From positions 1-64,000 of the forward strand of contig NZ_JBHLXE010000048.1 of the NCBI RefSeq assembly GCF_042432445.1: a DNA stretch of 64,000 nucleotides. Direction: 5' to 3'. Each line of letters begins with the position of its first letter. Position 1 is the first letter of the stretch. Position numbers and translations under genes: made by a program. Below, in pieces: positions 1 through 9,033 of this stretch. Source of the DNA: Thorsellia kenyensis (GTDB lineage: Bacteria > Pseudomonadota > Gammaproteobacteria > Enterobacterales > Thorselliaceae). Below the pieces are notes generated by a model that did not search any database, had not been told where the DNA came from, and was given only the letters and a program-made list of their open reading frames with translations.

Positions 1-72
1 AGAACTAACAGGCATAACCAGAGAAAAAATTATCGTGGGGTATGCACTTATGTCTTGAATTCACCATGTCAT

Positions 73-112
73 ATTAAACTAAAGCTTTTTTCTATAATAG
101 CTTCAGTTTAAT
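73..112. repeat. Inverted repeat downstream of flhA
   Basis: Arms at 73-85 and 100-112 are complementary over 13 bases with one mismatch, around a 14-base A/T-rich loop. It lies just past the flhA stop codon, so it may end the flagellar transcript. No clear T-run follows the stem in the direction of flhA transcription, so a terminator call is tentative. Nothing else could be supported in bases 1-123. Confidence 0.4.
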
Positions 113-123
113 TAAAAAAACTG

Positions 124-2214
124 CTAATTACCAATACTGATCACAACCTGTATGGGTCGATTATCGCCAATTTCTAAATTCGATAACACCGCTATAGAAG
201 GTATAACTCGTCTAATAAATTTTGACAGCTGAGCTCTTATTGGATGATTTACTACTAGAACAGGAGCTAATCCTGCACGTTCTTGTGCCTCTACAGCTGC
301 TGCAGCTTGTTGAAGTAACCTTTCTGCAAGATTGGGCTCAATACCTGTCCCTCCTTGCATTGCTTGTAAAATCAATCTTTCTAAACCTACATCTAGACCA
401 ATAACTTTCATCTCACCCGTGCCAGGAAAATATTGCTGACAAATAGAACGACCAAGGGATACCCTCACAACCGCGGTTAATTCAAGAGGATCGGGCTGTA
501 ATGGGGCATGCTCAGCTAAGGTTTCTAGAATGGTTCGCATGTCACGTATTGAAACTGATTCTTGCAATAAATTCTGCAGGACTTTATGAAAGTTAGTAAG
601 GGAAATTACTGATGGAATAAGATCTTCTACCATTTTAGGCATTTCTTGGGCTAATCTATCAACTAATTGCTGTGCTTCGAGTCTGCCAAATAATTCGCTG
701 GCATGAGAACTAATTAAATGGTTTAAATGAGTTGCTATAACCGTGCTTGGATCAACAACTGTATATCCTTGTGTTTGGGCTTGCTCTCGTAAACTACCAT
801 CGATCCAAGTTGCTGGTAATCCAAAAGCTGGATCTATTGTATCTTGTCCATCTAATTTACCTATTGCGTTACCTGGATTTATTGCTAGCCAGCGGCCAGG
901 TATTGCTTCACCCTGCCCTACTTCAACCCCTTTTAGAGTAATTCTGTAAGCTTGAGGGGCAATATCTAAATTATCACGGACATGGACTACTGGAGGTAAG
1001 AAGCCCATTTCTTGAGCAAATTTTTTACGAATACTACGGATACGCCCTAGTAGTTCGCCATTTTGTTGAAAATCGACCATTGGTATTAATTTGTAGCCAA
1101 CTTCTAACCCTAATGGATCTTCTAGTTGAACATCTGACCAACTAGCCTCTATATTATGCATTTGAGGACTTTGTATAGGAATAAGTTCATCCAATGCAGT
1201 AGTAGGTTGATTTGTTTGTAATGATTTACCACGTATCCACCAAGCTGCGGCTAAAAGTAGTACAGTAAACAAAAGAAATATGAAATTTGGCATACCCGGA
1301 ACTAAGCCTAAAATACCAATAACTGCTGCAGTAAGTAATAGAACTTGGGGATTTTTGAATAACTGGCTAACCATTTGATCGCCAACATTTTCATTTGTGC
1401 CAACTCTTGATACAATAACGCCTGCAGCGGTAGAAATCACGAGCGCTGGGATCTGAGCTACAAGACCATCACCAATTGTTAATAATGTGTATGCTGTGGC
1501 CGCATCACCAGCAGACATATCATGTTGTAGCATGCCTACGATTAATCCACCGACTACGTTGATTATCATTATAATAAGACCCGCGATCGCATCACCTCGC
1601 ACAAATTTACTTGCACCATCCATTGAACCATAAAAATCTGCTTCTTGTGTTACTTCTTGACGGCGCTTCTTTGCTTCTTCTTCACCAATTAGGCCTGCAT
1701 TTAAATCTGCATCTATAGCCATTTGTTTTCCTGGCATTCCATCAAGTACAAAACGTGCGCCTACTTCTGCTATGCGACCAGCACCTTTTGTAATAACCAT
1801 AAAATTTATAATGACGAGAATAATAAAGACAATTAAACCGATAGCAAAGTTACCACCAACTAAGAAATGTGCGAAAGCTTCGATTACCTGACCCGCAGCG
1901 TCAGGCCCTTCATGCCCATGTAATAAAACAACACGAGTAGATGCGATATTTAATGAAAGACGCAGCAATGTTGTAAATAGTAATATAGTCGGAAAAGCTG
2001 CGAATTCCAGCGTCTGTTTAGTAAACATAGCAACGAGTAATACCATAATTGATATCGCTATATTAAATGTAAAAAGCAAATCCAACATAAAAGGTGACAT
2101 TGGCAGAACCATCATCGCTAAAATCAGCATGATAAGAATAGGTCCAGCCAGGATTTGCCAGTTGGTATCTTTTAAACTACTAGGTAATCTGAGTTTAGAC
2201 GCTAGATTCGCCAT
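124..2214 (-). CDS. flhA: Flagellar biosynthesis protein FlhA
   Basis: FlhA is the large export-gate subunit of the flagellar type III secretion apparatus in the inner membrane, binding chaperone-substrate complexes through its cytoplasmic domain. The 696 residues match the family's usual length. Residues about 20-330 hold the hydrophobic FHIPEP segment, with the conserved cytoplasmic loop containing RFVLDGMPGKQMAIDADLNA; the rest is the soluble C domain, ending in SIGN. The start overlaps the end of flhB by 20 bases, which suggests translational coupling. It is the last flagellar gene visible; flhE, which follows in E. coli, would lie off the left edge or is absent. Confidence 0.97.
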   Translation of the reverse strand: MANLASKLRLPSSLKDTNWQILAGPILIMLILAMMVLPMSPFMLDLLFTFNIAISIMVLLVAMFTKQTLEFAAFPTILLFTTLLRLSLNIASTRVVLLHGHEGPDAAGQVIEAFAHFLVGGNFAIGLIVFIILVIINFMVITKGAGRIAEVGARFVLDGMPGKQMAIDADLNAGLIGEEEAKKRRQEVTQEADFYGSMDGASKFVRGDAIAGLIIMIINVVGGLIVGMLQHDMSAGDAATAYTLLTIGDGLVAQIPALVISTAAGVIVSRVGTNENVGDQMVSQLFKNPQVLLLTAAVIGILGLVPGMPNFIFLLFTVLLLAAAWWIRGKSLQTNQPTTALDELIPIQSPQMHNIEASWSDVQLEDPLGLEVGYKLIPMVDFQQNGELLGRIRSIRKKFAQEMGFLPPVVHVRDNLDIAPQAYRITLKGVEVGQGEAIPGRWLAINPGNAIGKLDGQDTIDPAFGLPATWIDGSLREQAQTQGYTVVDPSTVIATHLNHLISSHASELFGRLEAQQLVDRLAQEMPKMVEDLIPSVISLTNFHKVLQNLLQESVSIRDMRTILETLAEHAPLQPDPLELTAVVRVSLGRSICQQYFPGTGEMKVIGLDVGLERLILQAMQGGTGIEPNLAERLLQQAAAAVEAQERAGLAPVLVVNHPIRAQLSKFIRRVIPSIAVLSNLEIGDNRPIQVVISIGN

Positions 2215-3358
2215 CTTCTTCCCTCTTAATATTAACTTTCATATTCTCTGGTATCGGTAGTTTTTCTGGAGCTTTTGGTTTTTCTCCACCATGTTTTTTC
2301 CAATGCTTGAGCTGATATACCCAAGCTAAAACTTCTGCCACTGCAGCGTATAAATTAGTTGGGATCACATCTCCTATTTCACAATACCGATATAGCGATC
2401 GTGCAAGAGGTGGCGCTTCAAGTATAGGTACTTTGTTATCTATACCTAATTGTCTGATCTTTGAAGCGATATCCCCCATACCTTTTGCAACAACTATTGG
2501 GGCTTGCATTTTAGTCTCATCATATTTCAATGCAACTGAAAAATGTGTAGGATTTGTAACAATTACATCAGCTGTGGGTACATCAGACATCATACGTCTT
2601 CTTGCCATTGCTCTTTGAAGCTGTCTTATTCTAGCTTTAAGATAGGGATCACCTTCATGTTGCTTATGTTCATCTTTGATTTCTTGCTTAGTCATTTTTA
2701 ATTTCTTAAAATGAGACCAAAGTTGATAAGCAATATCAAATCCTACCATTGGTACTAATCCTAGCATAGCAAAATACCCACAATATATAATTAAATGCAT
2801 AAAGTCTGATAGAGCTTGGATATGATTTTCATAGAGGAGCCCTAAAAAATCATCCAAATAAAAATTCAAAAATATGACTACAACGATTGTGACTAAAGAT
2901 GCTTTTAATATACCTTTAATTAATTCTGCAAACATTTGCGCTGAGAAAATTCGTTTTAATCCAGTGATAGGATTCCACTTTTTCATATCAAATTTAATGG
3001 ATCCTGGATTAAAATAAAATCCACCTAATATCATCGGTGCAAATAATGCAAAAATTACAAAAACTAAAAATATGGGGATCAAGGCCAATATTGCTAGATG
3101 GGCAATGTAAACAACAAAGTTTAATAATTGATTAGTATCATGTATTAATGAAGGATCAATCATGAGGGACGTTTTAAAAATAAAGGCCAAGTCAGCGGCT
3201 AAACTTTCACCTAAAATTAAAAATGCGGATAACCCAGCTATAATCATCAAAACTGAGGTGAGTTCTCTTGATCTGGCAATTTGTCCCTTTTCGCGTGCTT
3301 TATCTATCTTATGTTGCGTGGGGGATTCTGTTTTTTCTAAATCGCTATCTTCAGCCAT
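2195..3358 (-). CDS. flhB: Flagellar biosynthesis protein FlhB (export switch)
   Basis: FlhB is an inner-membrane component of the flagellar export gate that switches export from rod/hook to filament proteins. The 387-residue protein has four hydrophobic segments between about residues 30 and 215. The self-cleaving NPTH motif lies at residues 269-272, the same numbering as in Salmonella, so autocleavage between N269 and P270 should be intact. The N-terminus is charged (EKTESPTQHKIDKAREKGQI), typical of the family. It lies between cheZ and flhA; the 58-base gap to cheZ contains a perfect hairpin. Confidence 0.97.
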   Translation of the reverse strand: MAEDSDLEKTESPTQHKIDKAREKGQIARSRELTSVLMIIAGLSAFLILGESLAADLAFIFKTSLMIDPSLIHDTNQLLNFVVYIAHLAILALIPIFLVFVIFALFAPMILGGFYFNPGSIKFDMKKWNPITGLKRIFSAQMFAELIKGILKASLVTIVVVIFLNFYLDDFLGLLYENHIQALSDFMHLIIYCGYFAMLGLVPMVGFDIAYQLWSHFKKLKMTKQEIKDEHKQHEGDPYLKARIRQLQRAMARRRMMSDVPTADVIVTNPTHFSVALKYDETKMQAPIVVAKGMGDIASKIRQLGIDNKVPILEAPPLARSLYRYCEIGDVIPTNLYAAVAEVLAWVYQLKHWKKHGGEKPKAPEKLPIPENMKVNIKREEDGESSV

Positions 3359-3378
3359 TCACTTCGATTTCAATATAA

Positions 3379-3409
3379 TTGGATGGATGTTTTATCTACA
3401 TCCATCCAA
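3379..3409 (-). repeat. Perfect 11-bp hairpin between cheZ and flhB
   Basis: Arms at 3379-3389 and 3399-3409 are perfectly complementary with a 9-base loop. The hairpin sits in the 58-base gap between the cheZ stop and the flhB start. Reading along the transcript it is followed by an A/T-rich stretch without a solid T-run, so it may be an attenuator or an RNA processing/stability element between the chemotaxis and export genes rather than a full terminator. Confidence 0.6.
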
Positions 3410-3416
3410 AGGAGGA

Positions 3417-4061
3417 TTAAAAACCTAAACTATCAAGTAAATCATCAACTTGAGATTGATTAGATAAGGCATTTACTGCACCAGGCATTTGAGGACCATT
3501 CAGAAGACTATCATCTTTGGCTTTCACTTCTGGTTTATCCGGGATACTTTCCATGAGTACTGACACGAGTTCTCTTTCAAGACTTTGAACTACTTCCATC
3601 ATTTTTTTTATGACTTGCCCTGTTAAGTCTTGGAAATCCTGTGCCATCATAATTTCTAGTAATTGAGCATTAGTAAAGCTAGCATCTTCAGGTACTTGTT
3701 TCAAAAAAGCTCTAGTATCATCTACAAGCCCCTTAACACCTTCATCAGCTAAATCTGTAGGATTACTAAACCAATCGTCCCATCTTTTAGATAAAGAAGT
3801 TGCATTACTTTCCAGAGCTTGTTGGACAGGTTGACATAAATCGACACTTGTCAACGCCCTTTCAGCTGCTTGTGATGTCATTTGAATTACATAATCTAGC
3901 CTATCTCTAGCGTCAGGAATGGCATCAGCGGCTTCACTGATAGTCTTATCTAATCCTAACTCTTTCAAGCTTTCTCTTAACATCCTTGTTAATTGTCCAA
4001 TCCTGGAAATTATGTCTAATGAAGAAGCTGAATCATTCGGAGGTGCAACCGGTCTTTCCAT
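3417..4061 (-). CDS. cheZ: Chemotaxis protein CheZ (CheY-P phosphatase)
   Basis: CheZ stimulates dephosphorylation of CheY-P, ending the tumble signal at the flagellar switch. The 214-residue protein is helical, with the catalytic-region motif MAQDFQDLTGQ near residue 140 (the family's active glutamine is the last Q). The C-terminal peptide QVDDLLDSLGF is the CheY-docking helix. A good ribosome site (AGGA) precedes the ATG. It follows cheY with 8 bases between, as in E. coli, so the two are almost certainly co-translated. Confidence 0.96.
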   Translation of the reverse strand: MERPVAPPNDSASSLDIISRIGQLTRMLRESLKELGLDKTISEAADAIPDARDRLDYVIQMTSQAAERALTSVDLCQPVQQALESNATSLSKRWDDWFSNPTDLADEGVKGLVDDTRAFLKQVPEDASFTNAQLLEIMMAQDFQDLTGQVIKKMMEVVQSLERELVSVLMESIPDKPEVKAKDDSLLNGPQMPGAVNALSNQSQVDDLLDSLGF

Positions 4062-4069
4062 AATATCCT

Positions 4070-4459
4070 CTACATTCCAAGTTTTTCAAAGATTTTCGTC
4101 AGTTTTTCTTCTAAAGTCCCAGCAGTAAAAGGTTTAACAACATATCCACTTGCTCCTGCTTGAGCAGCTGCAATGATATTTTCTTTTTTTGCTTCAGCAG
4201 TAACCATGAGAACTGGCATATTAGCGAATTTAGGATCAGCTCTAATTGTTTTAAGTAATTCAAGACCATCCATATTCGGCATATTCCAATCTGTCACAAC
4301 GAAATCAAAATTACCTGCTTTTAATTTATTTAATGCATCCACACCATCTTCTGCATCTTCCACGTTATTGTAACCGAGTTCCTTAAGTAACCCTCTAACA
4401 ATGCGTCGCATAGTTGAAAAATCATCAACGACTAAAAACCGTAAATCTGAATTTGCCAT
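4070..4459 (-). CDS. cheY: Chemotaxis response regulator CheY
   Basis: CheY is a single-domain receiver that, when phosphorylated by CheA, binds FliM and reverses the motor. All key residues are visible in 129 residues: D12/D13 for metal binding, phospho-acceptor D57 in VVTDWNMPNMDG, T87 in VLMVTAEA, and K109 in YVVKPF. Start is supported by GGAG upstream of the ATG. The 47-base gap to cheB is the second largest within the che genes, after the 84 bases between motB and cheA. No truncation or unusual residue is seen. Confidence 0.98.
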   Translation of the reverse strand: MANSDLRFLVVDDFSTMRRIVRGLLKELGYNNVEDAEDGVDALNKLKAGNFDFVVTDWNMPNMDGLELLKTIRADPKFANMPVLMVTAEAKKENIIAAAQAGASGYVVKPFTAGTLEEKLTKIFEKLGM

Positions 4460-4506
4460 ACTCTTTAACTCCTAGAATTTAATGCTAATTTAAATAATAT
4501 AAAAAG

Positions 4507-5544
4507 CTAATAACTACCAACTTTTGTTAATATTTGTTTTGTAATATCTTTTAAATCTAATACATCACTTGCTGCATTTAACACAATCGCTTCTCTTGGC
4601 ATGCCAAAGACAACGCAGCTTTGTTCATTTTGCGCTATTGTCCAGGCACCTTTGTTTTTCATTTGAAGCAATCCTTTTGCGCCATCAGCACCCATTCCAG
4701 TTAGTAAGACACCCACAGCATTCTTACCTGCATGCTGAGCGACTGAATTAAATAGAACATCGACTGAAGGCTTATGTCTATTTACATTAGGTCCATCATT
4801 TAAAAAAGCCTGAAATCCCGCTCCAACTTTTCTTATTTCTAAATGTTTATCTCCAGGAGCAATAAGCGCAAGGCCTTTCTCTAAAACATCGCCATCTTCT
4901 GCTTCCTTTACTCTTATTGTGCATATTTTATTCAATCTTTCGGCGAATGAGTAGGTGAAACCAGCTGGCATATGCTGAGTTATTACTATTGGTGGCACTC
5001 CTGTAGGCATCCTCTCTAGAACGATTCTTATTGCTTCGGTGCCTCCTGTTGAAGCGCCTATTGCAATAACTGAGCTCACTAAACTTGTCGATTGATATTT
5101 AAATAGGCTCGGTGGTGCAGTAGTTTCAATTTTTTTACTTATTCTAGCCTTTGCAGCGATCCTGATTTTATCAGCCAACAAATCAGTATAGCTAAGCATC
5201 CTATCCCTTATACCTACTTGTGGTTTAGTGATAAAATCTACGGCACCTAGCTCTAATGCCTTTAACGTAATGTCTGAGCCTTTCTCTGTAAGTGTAGATA
5301 CCATAACAACCGGCATTGGTCTTAATCGCATAATTCTGGACAAAAAATCAAGACCGTCCATCTTTGGCATTTCAACATCTAGTGTCAATACATCAGGATT
5401 CAATTGCTTTATCAAATCTCTTGCGATTAAAGGATCTGGTGCAGTAGCAATAACTTCCATATCAGGTTGGCTATTAATCATTTCAGTCAAAATCTGCCTC
5501 ATCAAGGCAGAATCATCAACACATAAAACCCTTATTCTACTCAT
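4507..5544 (-). CDS. cheB: Receptor methylesterase/glutamine deamidase CheB
   Basis: CheB removes methyl groups from chemoreceptors during adaptation and is activated by CheA phosphorylation. The N-terminal receiver has phospho-acceptor D56 in LTLDVEMPKMDG. The C-terminal esterase domain carries the nucleophile S165 in IGASTGGTEAI and the late motif GMGADGAKG. Length of 345 residues is normal. Its ATG overlaps the cheR stop as ATGA (5541-5544), indicating coupled translation. The C-terminus ends directly after the catalytic domain. Confidence 0.98.
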   Translation of the reverse strand: MSRIRVLCVDDSALMRQILTEMINSQPDMEVIATAPDPLIARDLIKQLNPDVLTLDVEMPKMDGLDFLSRIMRLRPMPVVMVSTLTEKGSDITLKALELGAVDFITKPQVGIRDRMLSYTDLLADKIRIAAKARISKKIETTAPPSLFKYQSTSLVSSVIAIGASTGGTEAIRIVLERMPTGVPPIVITQHMPAGFTYSFAERLNKICTIRVKEAEDGDVLEKGLALIAPGDKHLEIRKVGAGFQAFLNDGPNVNRHKPSVDVLFNSVAQHAGKNAVGVLLTGMGADGAKGLLQMKNKGAWTIAQNEQSCVVFGMPREAIVLNAASDVLDLKDITKQILTKVGSY

Positions 5545-6359
5545 TTCTTATCCCTAAGTAATCCATATACTGTTTGGCCCTTGGAGTATAAATCTTTACT
5601 GATTTGAGTAAAATTTTCAGAATGGCCTGCAAAAATGATACCATTAGGCTTCAACAGAGGTACAAATTTTTTCAATATCCTTTCTTGTGTATCTTTATCG
5701 AAATATATCATCACATTTCGACAAAATATTGCATCAAAGGGACCTTGAACTGCCCAATCATTGTCTAGCAAATTGACTTGAGAAAATTTAACCTTATTGG
5801 CAATTTCAGGTTTAACTTTGACCATTCCGGCTCTGGCGCCAGTTCCTCTTAAAAAGAAATTCTGTAAAATTTCAGGAGATACATCCCTAAGTTGCTCTAA
5901 CTTATATATAGCATTTTGTGCAGTCTCCAGCACATTTGTATCTATATCACTGGCAAATATCTGAAATGCGTCATACTTATTTTGGTAGACTTCTGTCAAA
6001 CTAAATGCAATCGAATAGGGTTCCTCTCCTGTTGATGCAGCAGCAGACCAGACTTTATAAGCTCCCCTAGATTGTTCTGCATGTTCTTTTAGCACTTTAA
6101 AGTGATGAGATTCTCGAAAAAAAGAGGTTAAATTTGTTGTTAAAGAATTGGTAAAATTCTGCCATTCATCATGATTTGGATTAACTTCAATAAATCGCAA
6201 ATATTCAGCAAAATCATCAAAATCAAGCGCTTGAACTCGACGAGCTAATCTATTGTAAACCATTTCCCTTTTATTATCAGATAGAACAATTCCTGCTCTT
6301 TGATAAATAAGCTTTGAAATAAATTTAAAATCTGCATCTGTCAAAGGAATACGATTCAT
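5541..6359 (-). CDS. cheR: Chemoreceptor methyltransferase CheR
   Basis: CheR methylates receptor glutamates using S-adenosylmethionine. The 272 residues comprise a helical N-domain (about 1-85) and the methyltransferase domain, with VWSAAASTGEEPYSIA as the SAM-binding segment and FCRNVMIYFD as a conserved family motif. AGGA precedes the start. In E. coli tar and tap lie between cheW and cheR; here only 15 bases separate the two genes, so the methylation targets must be encoded elsewhere. Confidence 0.97.
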   Translation of the reverse strand: MNRIPLTDADFKFISKLIYQRAGIVLSDNKREMVYNRLARRVQALDFDDFAEYLRFIEVNPNHDEWQNFTNSLTTNLTSFFRESHHFKVLKEHAEQSRGAYKVWSAAASTGEEPYSIAFSLTEVYQNKYDAFQIFASDIDTNVLETAQNAIYKLEQLRDVSPEILQNFFLRGTGARAGMVKVKPEIANKVKFSQVNLLDNDWAVQGPFDAIFCRNVMIYFDKDTQERILKKFVPLLKPNGIIFAGHSENFTQISKDLYSKGQTVYGLLRDKK

Positions 6360-6374
6360 TTAATGTCCTTATGA

Positions 6375-6875
6375 TTAGATCTTCGAGTTATGATCAACGA
6401 GTTCCATTTCTTTACTACTCATAAGCTTTTCTATATCAACTAGAATAAGCATTCTGTCACCTACTGAACCCAGTCCATTCAAATATTCTGTAGCTAGGGT
6501 CACTGCGTATTCTGGAGCAGATCTGATTTCACTTTTAGGCAATGAAAGCACATCTGAAACTCCATCAACAACTATTCCAACCACTCTATGGTCTAAGTTT
6601 AATACGATAACTACCGTATTCTCATCATAAGTAATGTTTTGACGTACAAATTTAACTCTTAAATCTACAATAGGAACTATAACACCTCTTAAATTAGTCA
6701 CGCCCTTGATAAAATCAGGTGTATTCGCAATTCTCGTCACCTGATCATATCCTCTTATTTCTTGAACTTTAAGAATATCGATACCATATTCATCATTGCC
6801 GAGCGTAAAAACTAGGAACTCTTGTTTAATTTCTTCACTCTTCTTATTTTTTTCAATTATCTCATTACTATTCAT
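6375..6875 (-). CDS. cheW: Chemotaxis adaptor CheW
   Basis: CheW couples receptors to CheA in the polar signalling array. The 166-residue protein is one SH3-like CheW domain, with the family features EYGIDILKVQEIRGYD near residue 30 and GVTNLRGVIVPIVDLR near residue 62. AGGTGG lies just upstream of the ATG. It lies between cheA (37 bases) and cheR (15 bases) in a continuous minus-strand block, so it is probably transcribed with both. Confidence 0.97.
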   Translation of the reverse strand: MNSNEIIEKNKKSEEIKQEFLVFTLGNDEYGIDILKVQEIRGYDQVTRIANTPDFIKGVTNLRGVIVPIVDLRVKFVRQNITYDENTVVIVLNLDHRVVGIVVDGVSDVLSLPKSEIRSAPEYAVTLATEYLNGLGSVGDRMLILVDIEKLMSSKEMELVDHNSKI

Positions 6876-6912
6876 TTTACCACCTAACTGTTCTGATATT
6901 TAGTAAATGCAA

Positions 6913-8949
6913 TTAGCTAACATGCAAAAAACGCTTATCTCTGTGTAGAGATTGCAACACAGAAACATCGACAATTAATGCAACACTCCCGTCACCAAGT
7001 ATTGTGGCCGCTGATACACCTGGAACTTTTTTATAATTACTTTCAAGGTTTTTAACAACAACTTGATGTTGACCTATCAATTGATCTACTTGCAGAGCGT
7101 ACCGGCGATTACCTGATTGGATAATAACGACTATAGCTTCAGTTGGATCTGGCTTAGCATCTTTAACTTCAAATATTTGGTAAAGTTCAACAAGTGGAAG
7201 ATATTCTCCCCTTACCTGTAAAACTTTTTCATCTCCTGCCATAGAATGAATATCTTCGGACATAGGTTGTAATGATTCCATAACTGCGCCAAGTGGCAAG
7301 ATAAAAACTTCCTCGCCTACTTTTACTGACATTCCATCTAATATGGCAAGGGTTAATGGTAGCAATATTTTAAAGGATGTTCCTACACCTTGCTGTGAAT
7401 ATATTTCGATTTGTCCACCCATTTCCTGAATATTTCTTTTTACGACATCTAGACCTACTCCACGACCAGAAACATCTGTAATGACGTCTGCTGTAGAAAA
7501 GCCTGGAGCTAAAATAAGCATATGCACTTCTTCATCAGTAATATTTTCAGGTAGCTGCATACCTTGAGAAATTGCTTTATTTAATATTTTTTCTCTATTT
7601 AGACCGCCACCATCATCTTTTACTTCAATACAAATGTTTCCACCTTGATGCTCAGCAGATAGAGTCAATATACCTGTTTCAGGTTTACCTTTTGATCTTC
7701 TTACATCTGGGGGTTCTACACCGTGATCAACACTATTTCTGACGAGATGTGTTAACGGATCAATAATTCGCTCAATTAAGCTTTTATCTAGTTCAGTAGA
7801 GCTTCCTTGTAAAACAAGTTCTATTTTTTTATTCAGTTTGGTAGCTAAGTCTCTAACCTGTCTTGGGAAACGACTAAAAACATATTCCATAGGCATCATA
7901 CGTATAGACATAACAGATTCTTGTAAATCCCTAGCATTACGCTGTAGTTGGGTCATACTGGAAAGTAATTCACCATGGGTTACAGGATCTAAAAGATCTG
8001 AGCGCTGCGCAAGCATAGATTGGGTTATTACTAATTCACCTACTAGATTAATTATCTGATCTACCTTTTCTACTGCAACTCGGATACTTGTAAGTTCAGT
8101 TGCTTTTGTCGCACTAGGTTTATTTGCTTTTTCTTTCTTTTCCTCAGTTAACACTGTATTAGTTGGAGCAGCTTTTGTCTCTTTGGCTGGATCTACATGT
8201 GTTTGTGGAGTAGAAGTTGGTTGCTTATCACTGACCGCATCTTCTATAGCGTTATTCTCTGCAACCAGTGATTGCTTGGCTATAGTTATCTGCTTTTCAT
8301 CAATAATAAAACAGAGCACTGCAATAATGTCATCTTTAGTTACTGCAGTATCTATGTGTACAGTTAAGTTTTCACCATTCGTGGTTGAATTTAATACTGT
8401 ACCTAAATGTCCTAATTCATCAACAATGGTTTTTTGATCATCTTCAGACACTTTATTGAGTGAAATTTCTAGAATTTCACCACCTTCAATTTTACTTTCG
8501 AAAGCTATTGCAGTTTCTTCTTTTGGTAATTCAGCTATTACTGCTTTTTTTTGACCCAGTGAATTATCTGCTAATGATTTTAATTTTTCACAAATTATTT
8601 TAAAGGTCTCTTGGTCTTGCTCTTGGTTATTTTTATAAGCATCAAGTTGCTCTTGCATAATATCTTTAGTTTCCAAAAATAAATTTACGATATCAGTATT
8701 TAAACTTAATTCTTGCCGGCGTGCACCATCTAATAAATTTTCAAAAATATGTGTGGTTTCTTGCAAAACAGTAAAACCAAATGTAGCTGCACCGCCCTTA
8801 ATTGAATGTGCTGCTCTAAATATTGCATTAAGTTGTTCTATATCAGGTTCATCAGCATCTAACATCAAGAGATGCTGTTCCATATCTGCAATTAATTCGT
8901 CAGCTTCATCAAAAAATGTTTGATAAAAAGCACTTATATCCATACTCAC
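6913..8949 (-). CDS. cheA: Chemotaxis histidine kinase CheA
   Basis: CheA autophosphorylates in response to receptor state and passes phosphate to CheY and CheB. The 678 residues show the full set of domains: P1 with phospho-accepting H48 in AAHSIKGG; a CheY/CheB-binding P2 around 160-235; a low-complexity linker; dimerisation P3 from about 285; the ATP-binding P4 with NSVDHG and DVSGRGVGLDVVKRN; and a CheW-like P5 from about 540 to the end. Codon 98 is ATG in LETKDIMQE, the position of the internal start that makes CheA-short in E. coli. Confidence 0.98.
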   Translation of the reverse strand: MSMDISAFYQTFFDEADELIADMEQHLLMLDADEPDIEQLNAIFRAAHSIKGGAATFGFTVLQETTHIFENLLDGARRQELSLNTDIVNLFLETKDIMQEQLDAYKNNQEQDQETFKIICEKLKSLADNSLGQKKAVIAELPKEETAIAFESKIEGGEILEISLNKVSEDDQKTIVDELGHLGTVLNSTTNGENLTVHIDTAVTKDDIIAVLCFIIDEKQITIAKQSLVAENNAIEDAVSDKQPTSTPQTHVDPAKETKAAPTNTVLTEEKKEKANKPSATKATELTSIRVAVEKVDQIINLVGELVITQSMLAQRSDLLDPVTHGELLSSMTQLQRNARDLQESVMSIRMMPMEYVFSRFPRQVRDLATKLNKKIELVLQGSSTELDKSLIERIIDPLTHLVRNSVDHGVEPPDVRRSKGKPETGILTLSAEHQGGNICIEVKDDGGGLNREKILNKAISQGMQLPENITDEEVHMLILAPGFSTADVITDVSGRGVGLDVVKRNIQEMGGQIEIYSQQGVGTSFKILLPLTLAILDGMSVKVGEEVFILPLGAVMESLQPMSEDIHSMAGDEKVLQVRGEYLPLVELYQIFEVKDAKPDPTEAIVVIIQSGNRRYALQVDQLIGQHQVVVKNLESNYKKVPGVSAATILGDGSVALIVDVSVLQSLHRDKRFLHVS

Positions 8950-9033
8950 TAGCGACCACCTTATGCAAGAGTTAAGTAATTTAATAAAGTCAATAATTTG
9001 TGTGACTTTATAAATTACATAGTAAACATATAG

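Noticed and set aside
743..949. Two overlapping plus-strand open frames opposite flhA
   Set aside because: They are the complement of a conserved part of FlhA and have no independent support; similar shadows opposite flhB, cheB, cheA, tldD, secD, mrp, dnaA and ydjA were left out for the same reason.
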